A stretch of DNA of 27,141 nucleotides from Zychaea mexicana. Taxonomy: Eukaryota; Mucoromycota; Mucoromycetes; Mucorales; Lichtheimiaceae. The notes beneath the pieces are model-generated. The model saw only the letters and a list, made by a program, of their open reading frames with translations, was not told where the DNA came from and did no database searches. The translations under genes and the position numbers were made by a program. How positions within the stretch are numbered: position 1 is the stretch's first letter; every line of letters begins with the position of its first letter. This document shows, in pieces, positions 1 through 10,107 of the stretch. The stretch lies in contig NW_026516905.1 of NCBI RefSeq assembly GCF_025766255.1, forward strand, positions 1 through 27,141. Direction: 5' to 3'.

Positions 1-3000
1 CCTTTATGGGATACGCCGAGTGGACGCAAGTGGGTCAAGGCCTGCTTCAACGTATCTACGCACGGGCATACATTGTACACGATCCAGCGTCGCACAAGCG
101 TGTCGTCTTTGTTAACACCGACACTCAGTCAATGGGCGATATTGTGAAATCAAGAGTCGTGGAATGCTTGCAAGCATTGTATGGGAACGAAACGTATACC
201 GTCCAAAATGTCATGCTCTCCAGCACGCACACACACAGTAGCATGGGTGGCTACCTCCAATACAGTAAGTACAACCAAGGGCACTGTCCTCAAAAGTGAG
301 AGAGAAAAAGAAAACAGGGGGCAGCTGATCATCATGGATGAGGGTGATGGTGGTGATGACGACGACAAGTATTCGTTCCTTTTGCGACAATCATGCTGTT
401 GTTGCTTGCTGATGGCTGATGGATGATCATTCCCCTTTTTTCCAGCGCTGTTTGAAATCTCTGTCAAAGGCTGGATCGAAGAAACCACTCGACCGATGAT
501 CGACGGTATCGTTCAAGCAATTGTCCAGGCCCACGAACGTTTAGAAGCCGGCCATATCACGCTCAACTCCGGGGAATTACTGGATACCAACATTAACCGA
601 TCTCCCAAGGCATATTTACTAAATCCTCCGGAGGAACGTGCCCAATACAAGTATGACGTTGACAAGACAATGACTCTGTTGGGATTTCACACGCGTCACA
701 AGGACATTGGATTTGTCAACTGGTAAAATAAACGAAAAGGAAAGGATGCTGTCGTTTTCTTCATACCCAAAACCTAACAGAACTGGATTTCTACACAGGT
801 TTGCTGTACATGGCGTGTCAGTCAACAGCTCAAACCGGTTGGTAAATGGTGACAACAAGGGGTATGCGGCATATGCAGCAGAACATCATTTCAACGGTGG
901 GCCAGAACAACTTGCTGGCAAGGGCCCATTCGTGGCTGGATTTGCGCAATCCAATGAGGGAGACGTCAGTCCCAATACAGCTGGCGCTTATTGTTCAGGA
1001 ACTGAAATCCCATGTGATGGATCGCTTGACACAAAGTGCCCTGGATCATCAAAGTGTTTTGGAAGGCAAGTGATGGACCTTTTTGAGTTGGTGATAAGAA
1101 AAGAGGGAGTCGTTCCGTCTGACTCGAGCAATTCTTCAACATAATATGATAGGGGCCCTGGTTGGGAAGTCAGTGACTATGAATCAAACCGGATCATTGG
1201 AAAAAACCAGGCGGATATGGCTACAAAGTTGTTCAAGGAGGCTACACATAAACTTGATGGACCAGTGGACTTTAGACAAAAGTACTGGGATATTACGAAA
1301 GCGCAGATCAGGAAAGTTGATGGCACAGTAGGAACACCTTGTCGAGCAGCCATGGTACGTCATCTTTCGTTTCTTTTGATCTATTAGCCGTAGATGCGTT
1401 TTGTTTTACTTAAGGTCACAATTTTTTATTTTTACTTTTATTAGGGTTATGGATTTGGTAATTATTTGATTTTTAAATATGCAGTGTAGCATGATCTTTA
1501 ACGAACAGCAATGACGTTTTCTTTTTACACAGCTGCCGGAACAACTGACAATCCAGCAATTGACGGTATCTATCAGGTAAGAGTGATGCATGGGGCCACG
1601 GGTATATTTGATCGTAGCCTGACGCTGTAAAAACTATACATGTATTATTAGAACATGACGCATGGAACATTTTTTTGGGATTTGCTCAAGAATATTGTGA
1701 AGCGGCCAAGCAAACAGCAAGTTGAATGTCAAGCTCCAAAGGCTGGTACGTCTCCTTTTACGATATGCAGCCAAATTCTAGTCGAGTATTCGAGTAAATG
1801 GCTAATTGGCTAAATCTATGATATGATAGTCATTCTGGATACGGGTGAAATGACCTTTCCTTATGAGTGGCAGCCGCATATTCTTGATGTACAGCTATTT
1901 AGAGTTGGTAATTTTTACATTGCCGCTGTCCCCGCAGAGTTTACGACAATGAGCGGCCGTCGTCTTCGCAAGGCTATCAAAGAAAAACTGATTGAAATGG
2001 GAACTGGCAATAACGAAACGGCCGTTGTTCTGTCAGGCCCAGCAAATGGATATGCAGTAAGTGTGTGCTTGAGCAAAAAGAAAGGATCAAAGAGCACTAT
2101 ATAGCATTCACGTGGTTGGGCGTCCGTTTTAAATGACTGACACATGTTTTTTTAAAGTCTTATGTTACAACCTATGAAGAGTACCAGATGCAACGTTTTG
2201 AAGCAGGAGCTGTAAGTATTTATTCTTCTCTGTATCTTCATGCTCTAGTATCAAATTTAACGAACGACACACATATTACTATTTGCATCCATGTGTATTA
2301 GACTGCCTACGGCCCTTACACATTAGACGCATATATCCAAGTGTTTGAAGAACTGGCCACTTCACTTGCAACCAACGGACTCGTTGTCGATTCTGAAGAG
2401 CTTCCCGATTTGACCAGCAAGGCGTTCAGCTTGGTGCCGGGTGCATGGCCTGACCGTCCACGGGTGGCGAAAAAATTCGGCAATGTGATTCGAAACGTAA
2501 AAGCAACACAACGCGACCGAGAGATCGCTACTCTGTATGGCATGAGCGGTACCACAGTTTCTGCAACGTTTGTTGCAGGCAATCCAAGACACGATGTCAT
2601 GCTTGGGAAAACGTTCTTGACTGTCGAAAGAAAATTGCCAAATGGTGATTGGCAAGTTGTTCGAAACGACCATGACTATGATACACGTTTCCGGTGGAAA
2701 TACACAAATCGATTATTAGGTCAATCCGAAGCCGTTGTCGAGTGGGATATTGGAAGAGATACTCCAGGTTAGTAGAAACAACTAATTGTTGGTTTAATAG
2801 AGGGCATGAAAAGAGACTTAACAACTGTGATGTTGCCATCTAGCTGGCATTTACCGTCTAGGATACTTTGGCCACCATAAAGAATTCATCTCAAGGTACG
2901 TCATGCTAAGATCCATGTGTTAGCAGCATATGCAGTATTTCGTTTCTGACTAACGAGCGATGGTTTGATCCATATTAGGAAAATTATTCCTCACAATGGC

Positions 3001-3141
3001 TATTCAGACGAATTTACCGTTGAGGGACCTTTAAGTGACGAAGACTATTATTGCTGTGATGCGGAAGCAGATCACAGCTGTTACAACACATCTTTCATGT
3101 TTCGATACATGCATCCATTCATGGGATACCATCACAAATAA
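1..3141 (+). CDS. Neutral ceramidase (N-terminus outside window)
   Basis: Hydrolyses ceramide to sphingosine and fatty acid; the family is secreted or membrane-associated and zinc-dependent. I read 12 exons: 1-264, 446-722, 799-1065, 1153-1354, 1445-1457, 1533-1576, 1652-1745, 1830-2056, 2158-2211, 2302-2767, 2844-2895, 2979-3141. They join in one frame to 706 residues plus TAA. Family hallmarks seen: the zinc-binding HTH (nt 228-236), the WFAVHGVS histidine, the catalytic-serine motif NEGDVSPN (nt ~953-976), PAEFTTMSGRRLR, and YVTTYEEYQ. The end carries the GIYRLGYFGH immunoglobulin-like C-domain segment. The usual family end (EFTVEG here) is followed by about 35 extra residues with a CC...C pattern. 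The start codon and any signal peptide lie left of the window; about 40-60 residues are probably missing. It converges on LSM7. Family assignment is very secure; exon joins rest on splice consensus and family continuity. Confidence 0.95.
1066..1152 (+). other. GC-AG intron in the ceramidase gene
   Basis: The reading frame continues from ...KCFGR to GPGWEVSDYESN only if the donor is AG|GCAAGT at 1066 and the acceptor is TAG at 1150-1152. The nearby GT at 1070 leaves the wrong phase for the GPGWEV exon. GC donors with strong flanking consensus are a known minority class in fungi. Confidence 0.8.
1445..1457 (+). other. 13-nt microexon of the ceramidase gene
   Basis: Thirteen bases (GGTTATGGATTTG) encode GYGF plus the first base of Ala, exactly the conserved GYxFAAGT piece of neutral ceramidases. 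It is bounded by TTATTAG upstream and GTAATT downstream, and the next exon (1533) restores AAGTTDNPAIDG. Confidence 0.85.
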
Positions 3142-3400
3142 GAAGCACGACATATCTTCTCTGTCATGTGTCCTTCGTATGATCCAAACCCTCCAATTCT
3201 TTTAAAGTTGAACCTCTAGATAGATCTATTCCGTCCCCCCAACCTTTCCAATATCGTAATGTACATACATGGATGAGCGACGTTGTTTTTTTTTTATTAT
3301 ATATCTTCAAGGAAGTCGGAGAGGCTGGTAGACATGCAATTGTGAAGAGAATTGGTAGAGGTGGGGGGGATATGGTAGTTGTGTGCGTGTGTGTGTCTGT

Positions 3401-4093
3401 TTATTGTGCAACGAATGGGTTCTCGATCTCTTCGCTACCGTCGAATGGCGATATCAAGATCACAGCAGTACCTCGAAGTACTGCCAGGCCGAGCACGCGT
3501 GTGTTTTCGGTAATGTATCCGGTCTCGTCATCTAATTATGCAAGCAAATACACCAATTCCTCATTTAGTACCGAGTCGAACGCCACCACCCCGAACACTC
3601 AAGCCCTCCCCTTTTCTTTTGCTAACCTTTAAGATATTCGATTGTCTCGTCGAGTACAAGATTTAATAACGGATCGTAACCCATGAGTTTGCCAACCACT
3701 ATTTCCCGTTTTCAAAGATTAAAATAATTCCCACATATATGAGCCAAATTCAGCGCGTAACAGAAAAAGGTAAATTCGCAAAAAAAGAGAGGGTTGATCA
3801 AGCTTAAATGTATAAAGTACCTTCACGGCCTCCACTGAATCGTACGCGAACCTTCTTCTCCATATACTTCGAAAGATCTAAAATCGATTCTTTCTTTGGC
3901 TTGTCCTGTTGTTGACCGCCGTAATGTCCACCGCGACCACCACCGCGGCTACTGCTACCACCACGGCCACGTCCTCTGTAATGTCCTCGAGTTCCCTGTG
4001 TTTTAATAAGTAAACAATATAAGCATTAATATATTAAAGTCGTACACTATAAGATTAAGTGAGTGTGATTGATTAACATACTCGATCCGACAT
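3401..4093 (-). CDS. LSM7: LSm7, Sm-like protein of the U6 snRNA / mRNA-decay ring
   Basis: LSm7 is a subunit of the LSm2-8 ring (U6 snRNA 3' end, nucleus) and LSm1-7 ring (decapping, cytoplasm). Four minus-strand exons, 4093-4082, 3995-3821, 3698-3627 and 3531-3401, join to 129 residues ending in TAA. Exon 1 is only 12 nt (MSDR) before GTATGT. Residues 5-33 are an RGG/GGHY-rich tail. Then ESILDLSKYMEKKVRVRF and SGGRE give the Sm1 motif, GYDPLLNLVLDETIEYL follows, and GLAVLRGTAVILISP gives Sm2. The tail ends EEIENPFVAQ. Human LSm7 lacks the RGG tail; filamentous fungal versions commonly have a Gly/Arg-rich start. Ceramidase ends 259 nt away, tail to tail. The plus-strand open frame over 3273-3632 is its antisense shadow. 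Confidence 0.93.
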
Positions 4094-4354
4094 GATTTAG
4101 GAAAAAGATTCAAAGGTGTATTTATTAAAATGGAAGGGCTGTACTGCGATCCAAAATACGTTTCGGAGGAGAATACATCCAAGGCGCGCGTTCTCTAGCC
4201 AATCATAATAAGTGTTGGTATCCTTAACACTACTATGCTAGAGCACCCCATGAGAGCAGCTTTTACACTAATCTATCAAGCTTTGCTCGAGAAAAGTGGA
4301 TGATATACGCTGCACATTTTGATATTTAGTCATTCTAGCTAGCAGTGGTTGTTG

Positions 4355-4370
4355 GTAGTATCGATACTAC
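4355..4370. repeat. 16-bp perfect palindrome GTAGTATCGATACTAC
   Basis: The sequence equals its own reverse complement over all 16 bases and lies in the divergent promoter, about 260 nt from the LSM7 start and 760 nt from the adaptor-like start. A dimeric transcription-factor site is possible, but no known site was recognised. Confidence 0.5.
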
Positions 4371-5025
4371 GTGGATAACACAAATCTCGCTGTTGACATG
4401 TTGAGCTTACTGCTAGCATCTGAAAGCTTTGGCCCAACCATCAAGTGGTAGTCAACGATGTCTTTTATCCTCTGTGTACTAGCATCAGAGCTCTATGTTT
4501 TTAAGGGTGCGTGAAGATTCCAAAAGCAACCAGCTTATTCAGTTATCATCGGAACCTTCAGAGAGACAATGGTAGTAGACCATCCCCTTATGTAGCAGTG
4601 AGTGATTCGATGACACTGTTTTCTGTTCGTTGCTACTGTCATGAAGAAACCATCGATCATACAACAACAACCGGGGTTGCTGTACATGTCTTCAAAAGGA
4701 AGCATCCTGCTCTATTGGCTAAAGCCGATCTATTTTTTCTTTTCTTGGCAATGATGAATGATTTGTTTGCATTCGTTCCAACTTCATTCCTGCTGTAAGC
4801 CAAGACGTGTGTGTGTGTATGCATGTATAGGATGCTACACTCCGATCTGGGGATCGCTTGTTCTGTAACCATGTGAGTAAAAAGAAGGTGTGGCGTATAA
4901 AAATGTTGCGATGCCAAGGCCCATCCATTCCCCCATCCTGTCAAAGGGTTAGCTTTGTTAAAAATAAATTTAAAAGTGCGATATTGGGTAAAGTCGAATA
5001 AAGTTGCCAGCCCAATCCTTCAGGT

Positions 5026-5062
5026 CACACACACACACACACACAGACTCTCTCTCTCTTCT
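5026..5062. repeat. CA microsatellite followed by CT tract
   Basis: About ten CA units (5026-5045) run into a CT-rich tract (5048-5070) in the probable 5' leader of the gene starting at 5129. Confidence 0.85.
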
Positions 5063-5128
5063 CTCCCTCTCCATTTTTTTTACCCCCACCACCACCGTTT
5101 GTAAAGCACACAATCGCAAAGTCGGTCA

Positions 5129-8100
5129 ATGAAGAAATATTTCCATAGCAAAGACCACAAAAAAGAGAAATCACTCAAGCTCCAACAGCAGTTGCAACTC
5201 CAAGAAGAGAAGCTATGGAAGACTGAAATGCAAAGAAGACGGCAGCAGGAACTGCTGGACGAGGAAATGGCGAAAAAGTTACAAGAAGAACTTGAGGCTA
5301 GTGGGGGACAATCGACGGCTGCATCTCAACCTCCTACTGCTCCTCCCGCACAGGAACAAGAATTGACGGACGAGGAATTAGCGCGGAGACTACAGGCAGA
5401 GTTCGAAGCCGAAGAACGACAGCGAGAACAACAACAACAGCAGCAGGAACCGTCTCCACCCCCAGAACCTGCACGACAACAACCGTCGCCACCGTCGCCC
5501 GCCGTTTCAAGGGCTCCACCGCCTCTTCCATCAAAGCCGAGAGCATATAATCAGCGTATGTAACTTCTTTCTGTGTGTTTGTGTGTATGCTCATGACCAT
5601 CGTGTTGTTCTCTGGCTTCTTTTCTTTTTGATTATTAACCTCTTCCCCATTATTCTTTTAGAATCCAGCTCTTCTTTAAGAGGAAATACTTCACAAGCAA
5701 CATCTTCGGCCCACCCAGCCACATCCTCTCCTTCGTCATCGTCGAGCATTCCTCGCCCTTCTTCTGCTACTACTACTGCTGCTCAGCAGCATCCTGGACC
5801 AGGTCGCGAAGTGCCCCCTTCGCCATACGCGCCCTCCTCATCTTCGTCGAATAATGCCTATAGTAATGTTGCTACAACGCCAGCTATGCCACCACGCGAC
5901 TATGGCACATCGACCCCTTCGCCGCAACAACACGTTCCTCCTTCGCCAGTAAGCACACCGGCTGGATACCCTCAAAACAACAACAGCAATGTGTCTCCTC
6001 CTTCACCCATGCCAGTAGCCCACCAGCCATCTTATTCTCCGGTTACACAGCAGCAACAAGGTTATCAGCAGCACCAGCATCAACAGCAACCACATGCCTT
6101 CGCAAACACTGCGCCACCAGCGCCTTCGTCTCCATCTGCTTCGTTTCCCCGTCAACCACAGACAACAACGGGCTATCCTCCTCAACCATCACAGCAGACA
6201 GCTGCTCCATACCCGCCATCACCACCCCAGCAACAACATGCACAAGCACCTCACCCGTCTTCCAACTATCCATACCCGTCGCAGCCACAGTCTATACCGC
6301 CTCAGTCTCAACAAAATTACGCTCAGCATCAACATCAACAACCACCTTATCCTGAGCATACTCAGCAGCACCAGAATCAATCGTACCCAGAGCAGCAGAC
6401 ACAGCCCGTCCATGCTCAACAACAACAATCCTATCCAGCATACCATCAACACCAATCCTCTGAACAGCAACAGCAGCCTTATCCTGCTCAGCAACAACAA
6501 CAACAGTATCAAGATCAACCAGCGCAATCCAAGGGAGCAATGCTATTCGGCTCTCCATCATCGATGCCGACCAGAAAAGAGCCCATGATGTTCGTGGTAC
6601 CTCCAATGCCAGAGCAACAACGACAGCAAGAGAATTCCACTCCTGTAACTCAGTACATGCCTATGCCTGCTCCTCCAGTTGTTCATCGCTCCTCATCTCC
6701 AGCAACAGCATCATCGTCGCAGTATTCGAACGAACACACCCCTGGCGACGGCGGCATAGCAACCCACGCCTCTCCATTATCGAGTAATTCTTCAAAGAAG
6801 AACAGCAATAGTAACAACAATCCTTATGGCAGCAGCAGCAGCAACGAGCGTACACATTCACCAGCGCCAATTTTGAAAAGTGCCCTGCAAAAGCCGCATG
6901 AAACGGCAATTCCAGAATCGAATTATTACAAAGGAACAAGGGGTTGGTCCGATAGTATTGGCGATGATGAAGTTGAGGAAGAAGAGGGGGAAGAGGAGGA
7001 CTACATTACGTATAAGCGGAAGAGCAGTAACAGCAGCAGCAGCAGCGGTCATGCCACGAAACAGAAAATGGATACATTACGTCCCGCCAATGTTACCAAA
7101 AAGGACAAAGGTCGTCGTCGTGGAATGAAAAAGAGTGATGATGAAGCAGACCCCTTTGCTGACAGCTTTGCTGTTGTTCCATCGGCTACCGAAGAATCAT
7201 CATCATCATCAGCGTCAGAAGAGGAGGAAAGTGAAAGTGAAGAAGAAGAAAGCGAAGAGGAAGAGCCAGTCAAGCCTACCAAGAAGAAGCGAACACCTCC
7301 AGCGCCAGTCAACAAAAAAAAGTCGAAATCAAAGAAGAAGAAGGAAGAAGACGAAGAGGAGGAAGGGGAAGAACAAGGGAAACAAAAAGCAAACGAACCC
7401 GGGTTCAACCCTGCCGAATACTTTGACGATGCTGACCTTGTTGACCTCAATGCGCCATCCGACTACGATACATCCGAAGACGGCAGCTCTGCAGACGAAG
7501 ATCATATCGACGAAGACAAGGTCAAGAAGGCCAAAGAAACTCCAAAGCCAACTGAAGGACATTTATTGGACATTGATATTCCTGAAGAAGTATCCAAAAA
7601 GGAAACCGTTCAACAGCAACAGGCACGGACCACTGTTATTGAACCCAAACTTCCTGTCACTGACACGACTTCATCCAACTCGGAACAGAAGAAACCCAGT
7701 ATCGACACGACGACACCCAAGAAAACAGCAGCACCTGCACGAGCAACAGCAACGCGCGTTGACCCCACGTTTTCATCGCTCGCCAGTTTGGCACCTATCA
7801 AAAAAATGAATATGAAGTCGGATTCAAACAAGATTGAACCTATTCCCCCATGGTTAGAACGCCAGGAATCGTCGAATTCGGATGCACCCAGTCCTTCCGT
7901 GAGTGTGATGCAGGCGCGTCTGGCTGGTATTTTGGTCGATAAAAAGGGTGACGATGATGACGTTCAGGAAGACTCGGATGATCAGCCAAGATCCAAAGAA
8001 GATAAAACACAAGAGACGATCGATGCACCCACCAGACATACTCCCTCTCCTCACCACGCCGCAATGTATCATCAGCGGTCTCGCTCTACGGGTGCACTAT

Positions 8101-9072
8101 TGCCTCAGGATGCTCCTGGCAGTGCTGTTTCATACCATCAACAATTGCAACAGATGCCCTATGGTGCACACGCTTCTTACGACGATATGGCATACATGAC
8201 GCCTCAGGTTTACCCAGGCAATGTACTGCGTGCTGGAGCACCACCCGGAGTGGTAGTGAGCGACATGGATTTTGCTAGCACCGTTTCTGGTACTCCTGTT
8301 CCTGGTGCTCATAGTTTGTATAACTATCCAAACGTATCCATGAACGAAGGTATGATATACTTTTACAAATTGTCCCCCAAGCAGTTAAATCGTATTCACT
8401 AAACCTCTTTTCTCTCTCTCTTTTGTAGTTCCTTCCAACGAATATGGCTATTATAAGGTGGATACTGAAGCTAGCGGTAGTGGTAGTGCACAAAACGTCG
8501 ATGACTCTGATGCAAAGTCAACAAAGTCAAACATGAACCGTAACGAGAAAGCCTTACCAAAAATTCCAAAGAGTATGTTTGCATATACGTCTAATCAGTT
8601 GTTATAGATGTTCATCTGTTTGCTAATACATTATATGGTTTTTTCTAGCTGATCCAAACCATCGCCATATCACTGTTCCCAGTGTTAATCCAGGTCAAAG
8701 GTAATATCATCTTCTTGTAATCCTAAATAATATACGGATTTACTAATTACTACTCTTTTTTGAAAAATAACAAAACGGAATAGAGTGTGGATCCGTGTCA
8801 ATCCAACAGATACTGGCAAATCGCTTGCACAACGTATTCACATCGTTGCCACATACAAGTCGCGCAAAATTCTTGCCATCAAAACCGCCAATGGCCGAGA
8901 TATTCCACTGGATGATACAGCAGTCTTTGATGATTGGACTGAAATTGAAAAGTTGGAAGAGGGTGCACCTTGGGAAGTTGAATGGGGTCCATTGGATCAT
9001 AGTTTTATCGGAGGTCGTCAATTGATGAAACAGCTCAAGGCTGGTCTCCGTGCAGCTGTCAAGGAACAATAG
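5129..9072 (+). CDS. Large disordered protein with MIU-like, AP-2-ear and clathrin-box motifs (putative endocytic adaptor)
   Basis: Five exons, 5129-5555, 5662-8349, 8429-8572, 8649-8700 and 8784-9072, join cleanly to 1199 residues. Residues ~15-45 are Gln/Lys coiled-coil-like. Two similar helices, LDEEMAKKLQEELEA (43-57) and TDEELARRLQAEFEAEE (80-96), resemble MIU ubiquitin-binding motifs. APPPLPSKPRA (129-139) is SH3-ligand-like. Residues ~150-570 are Ser/Pro/Gln-rich with long polyQ, followed by acidic and Lys-rich blocks (~575-715). DPFADSF (639-645) overlays a DPF and an FxDxF motif; LVDLN (735-739) is near-clathrin-box and LLDID (777-781) is a canonical clathrin box. The last ~110 residues (from RVWIRVNP, 1104) form a compact, non-repetitive domain I do not recognise. 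I recognise no named family. Function as an endocytic or ubiquitin adaptor is inferred from motifs and from the clathrin gene next door. Start chosen because it opens the exon 1 frame and splices in phase. Confidence 0.85.
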
Positions 9073-10107
9073 TAAATAATATCCCACCCCTGCAAATTGA
9101 TAGGAGAGGAAGCAAGTGGGGATATACCATCGTTCTCTGCTCTATAACATATACTATACATTTGTAACATTATTATTCATCTCTACTACTGCCTTATGTC
9201 CTATAATCCCAACAAACGGCCAACATTCCCCTTTTCCCCTTTCATCATCGGTGTGGAAGTACTTGATCCACCTTCAGCTACCTATATTCTTACTACTATT
9301 ATTATATCTTTGCAAAACATGTTCATCCATCCATCCCACTTTATTCATTCACTTGACACAATAACAATCATCTGTTTATTTCTTTGCACTGGAAAAGAAG
9401 TGGTGTATTTTGATCCCTTTTTGGACAATATGTGTATCCTTGAACTGGATTGCTGAAGTGGCTGATGCATCCACTGTTTTCTTGGATAGGGTAGTATGAA
9501 ACTGAGATGAATGATGCACCAAGCCTCATGGGTAGATATTTTATATTTAGATGCCAAGCACTGGTTGATGTATATCTGTGCATTATAAGCTATTATCCTG
9601 CTTTTGATCGAAAAAAGTCTTTATCTACTATTGACAACGACGAGTTCACAGAAAGCCCAAAAGTACCATATTATTTACGTATACTTTATAGCATGCACAT
9701 GCAGCTCAGCATATATTCTACGCCGGTCTCTGTGGCACGACGATCTTCCGAAAGCTAAGGAAAACCAGGCCGAAGGGCCATGACGTTTTTGAAATAGATG
9801 AACTCCGACATCGGTGGGGCGGGCGACGAGTATATTGCGACACGTTCACGGTCTTCTTCCTTATTGTCTCTGCTTTTCGTCTCGAAACGGGTGTCATAAG
9901 GTATATACACAGCCTTCGTTTTCTATACAGTCTCATATGCTTTAAATGCTTACTTTGACTTTGGTACTATCTCGTTATATAACTGAACATTTAATTCCAC
10001 ACGCTTCATTCTATTTTTTAATTGCGCGCGCCCAACTCCCCATTTTCCTTCCGATTATTGAATATATATGCTTGGTGTTTGCTTGATATCAGAACGACAA
10101 GCAGACG
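9073..10107. promoter_or_regulatory. Intergenic spacer: 3' end of adaptor-like gene and clathrin promoter
   Basis: No open frame here shows family features. The left part is AT-rich 3' untranslated sequence; the right part is the upstream region of clathrin, with an AATATATATG TATA-like stretch at 10061-10070, 38 nt before the ATG, and a GC-rich GCGCGCGCCC patch at 10024-10033. Confidence 0.55.
10061..10070 (+). promoter_or_regulatory. TATA-like element upstream of clathrin
   Basis: AATATATATG lies 38 nt before the clathrin ATG. Position and composition fit a core-promoter element, but the AT-rich context makes it weak evidence. Confidence 0.3.

Larger units (their letters stand above)
4094..5128. 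promoter_or_regulatory. Divergent intergenic region between LSM7 and the adaptor-like gene
   Basis: About 1 kb separates two divergent start codons, so it should hold both promoters. No coding segment with family features was seen; a 95-codon open frame at 4511-4798 has no ATG at its listed start and no recognisable content. The stretch holds a 16-bp perfect palindrome (4355-4370), a CA repeat and CT-rich tract just upstream of the plus-strand start, and several AT-rich patches. Pyrimidine-rich leaders of this type are common just before fungal start codons. Confidence 0.6.

Noticed and set aside
3273..3632. 119-codon plus-strand frame.
   Set aside because: It is antisense to the last two exons of LSM7, whose Sm2 motif and termini are unmistakable on the minus strand.
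4511..4798. 95-codon plus-strand frame in the divergent spacer, and its antisense frame.
   Set aside because: No ATG at the listed start, no family features, and composition typical of spacer DNA.
7049..7450. 133-codon minus-strand frame rich in Ser and Phe.
   Set aside because: Shadow of the acidic/Lys-rich repeats of the plus-strand gene.
5583..8402. The longest single open frame, 939 codons from an ATG at 5583 with a hydrophobic start that mimics a signal anchor.
   Set aside because: The hydrophobic start is translated intron. Exon 1 (5129-5555) splices via GTATGT to 5662 in the same frame, and the 3' end likewise runs into an intron at 8350.
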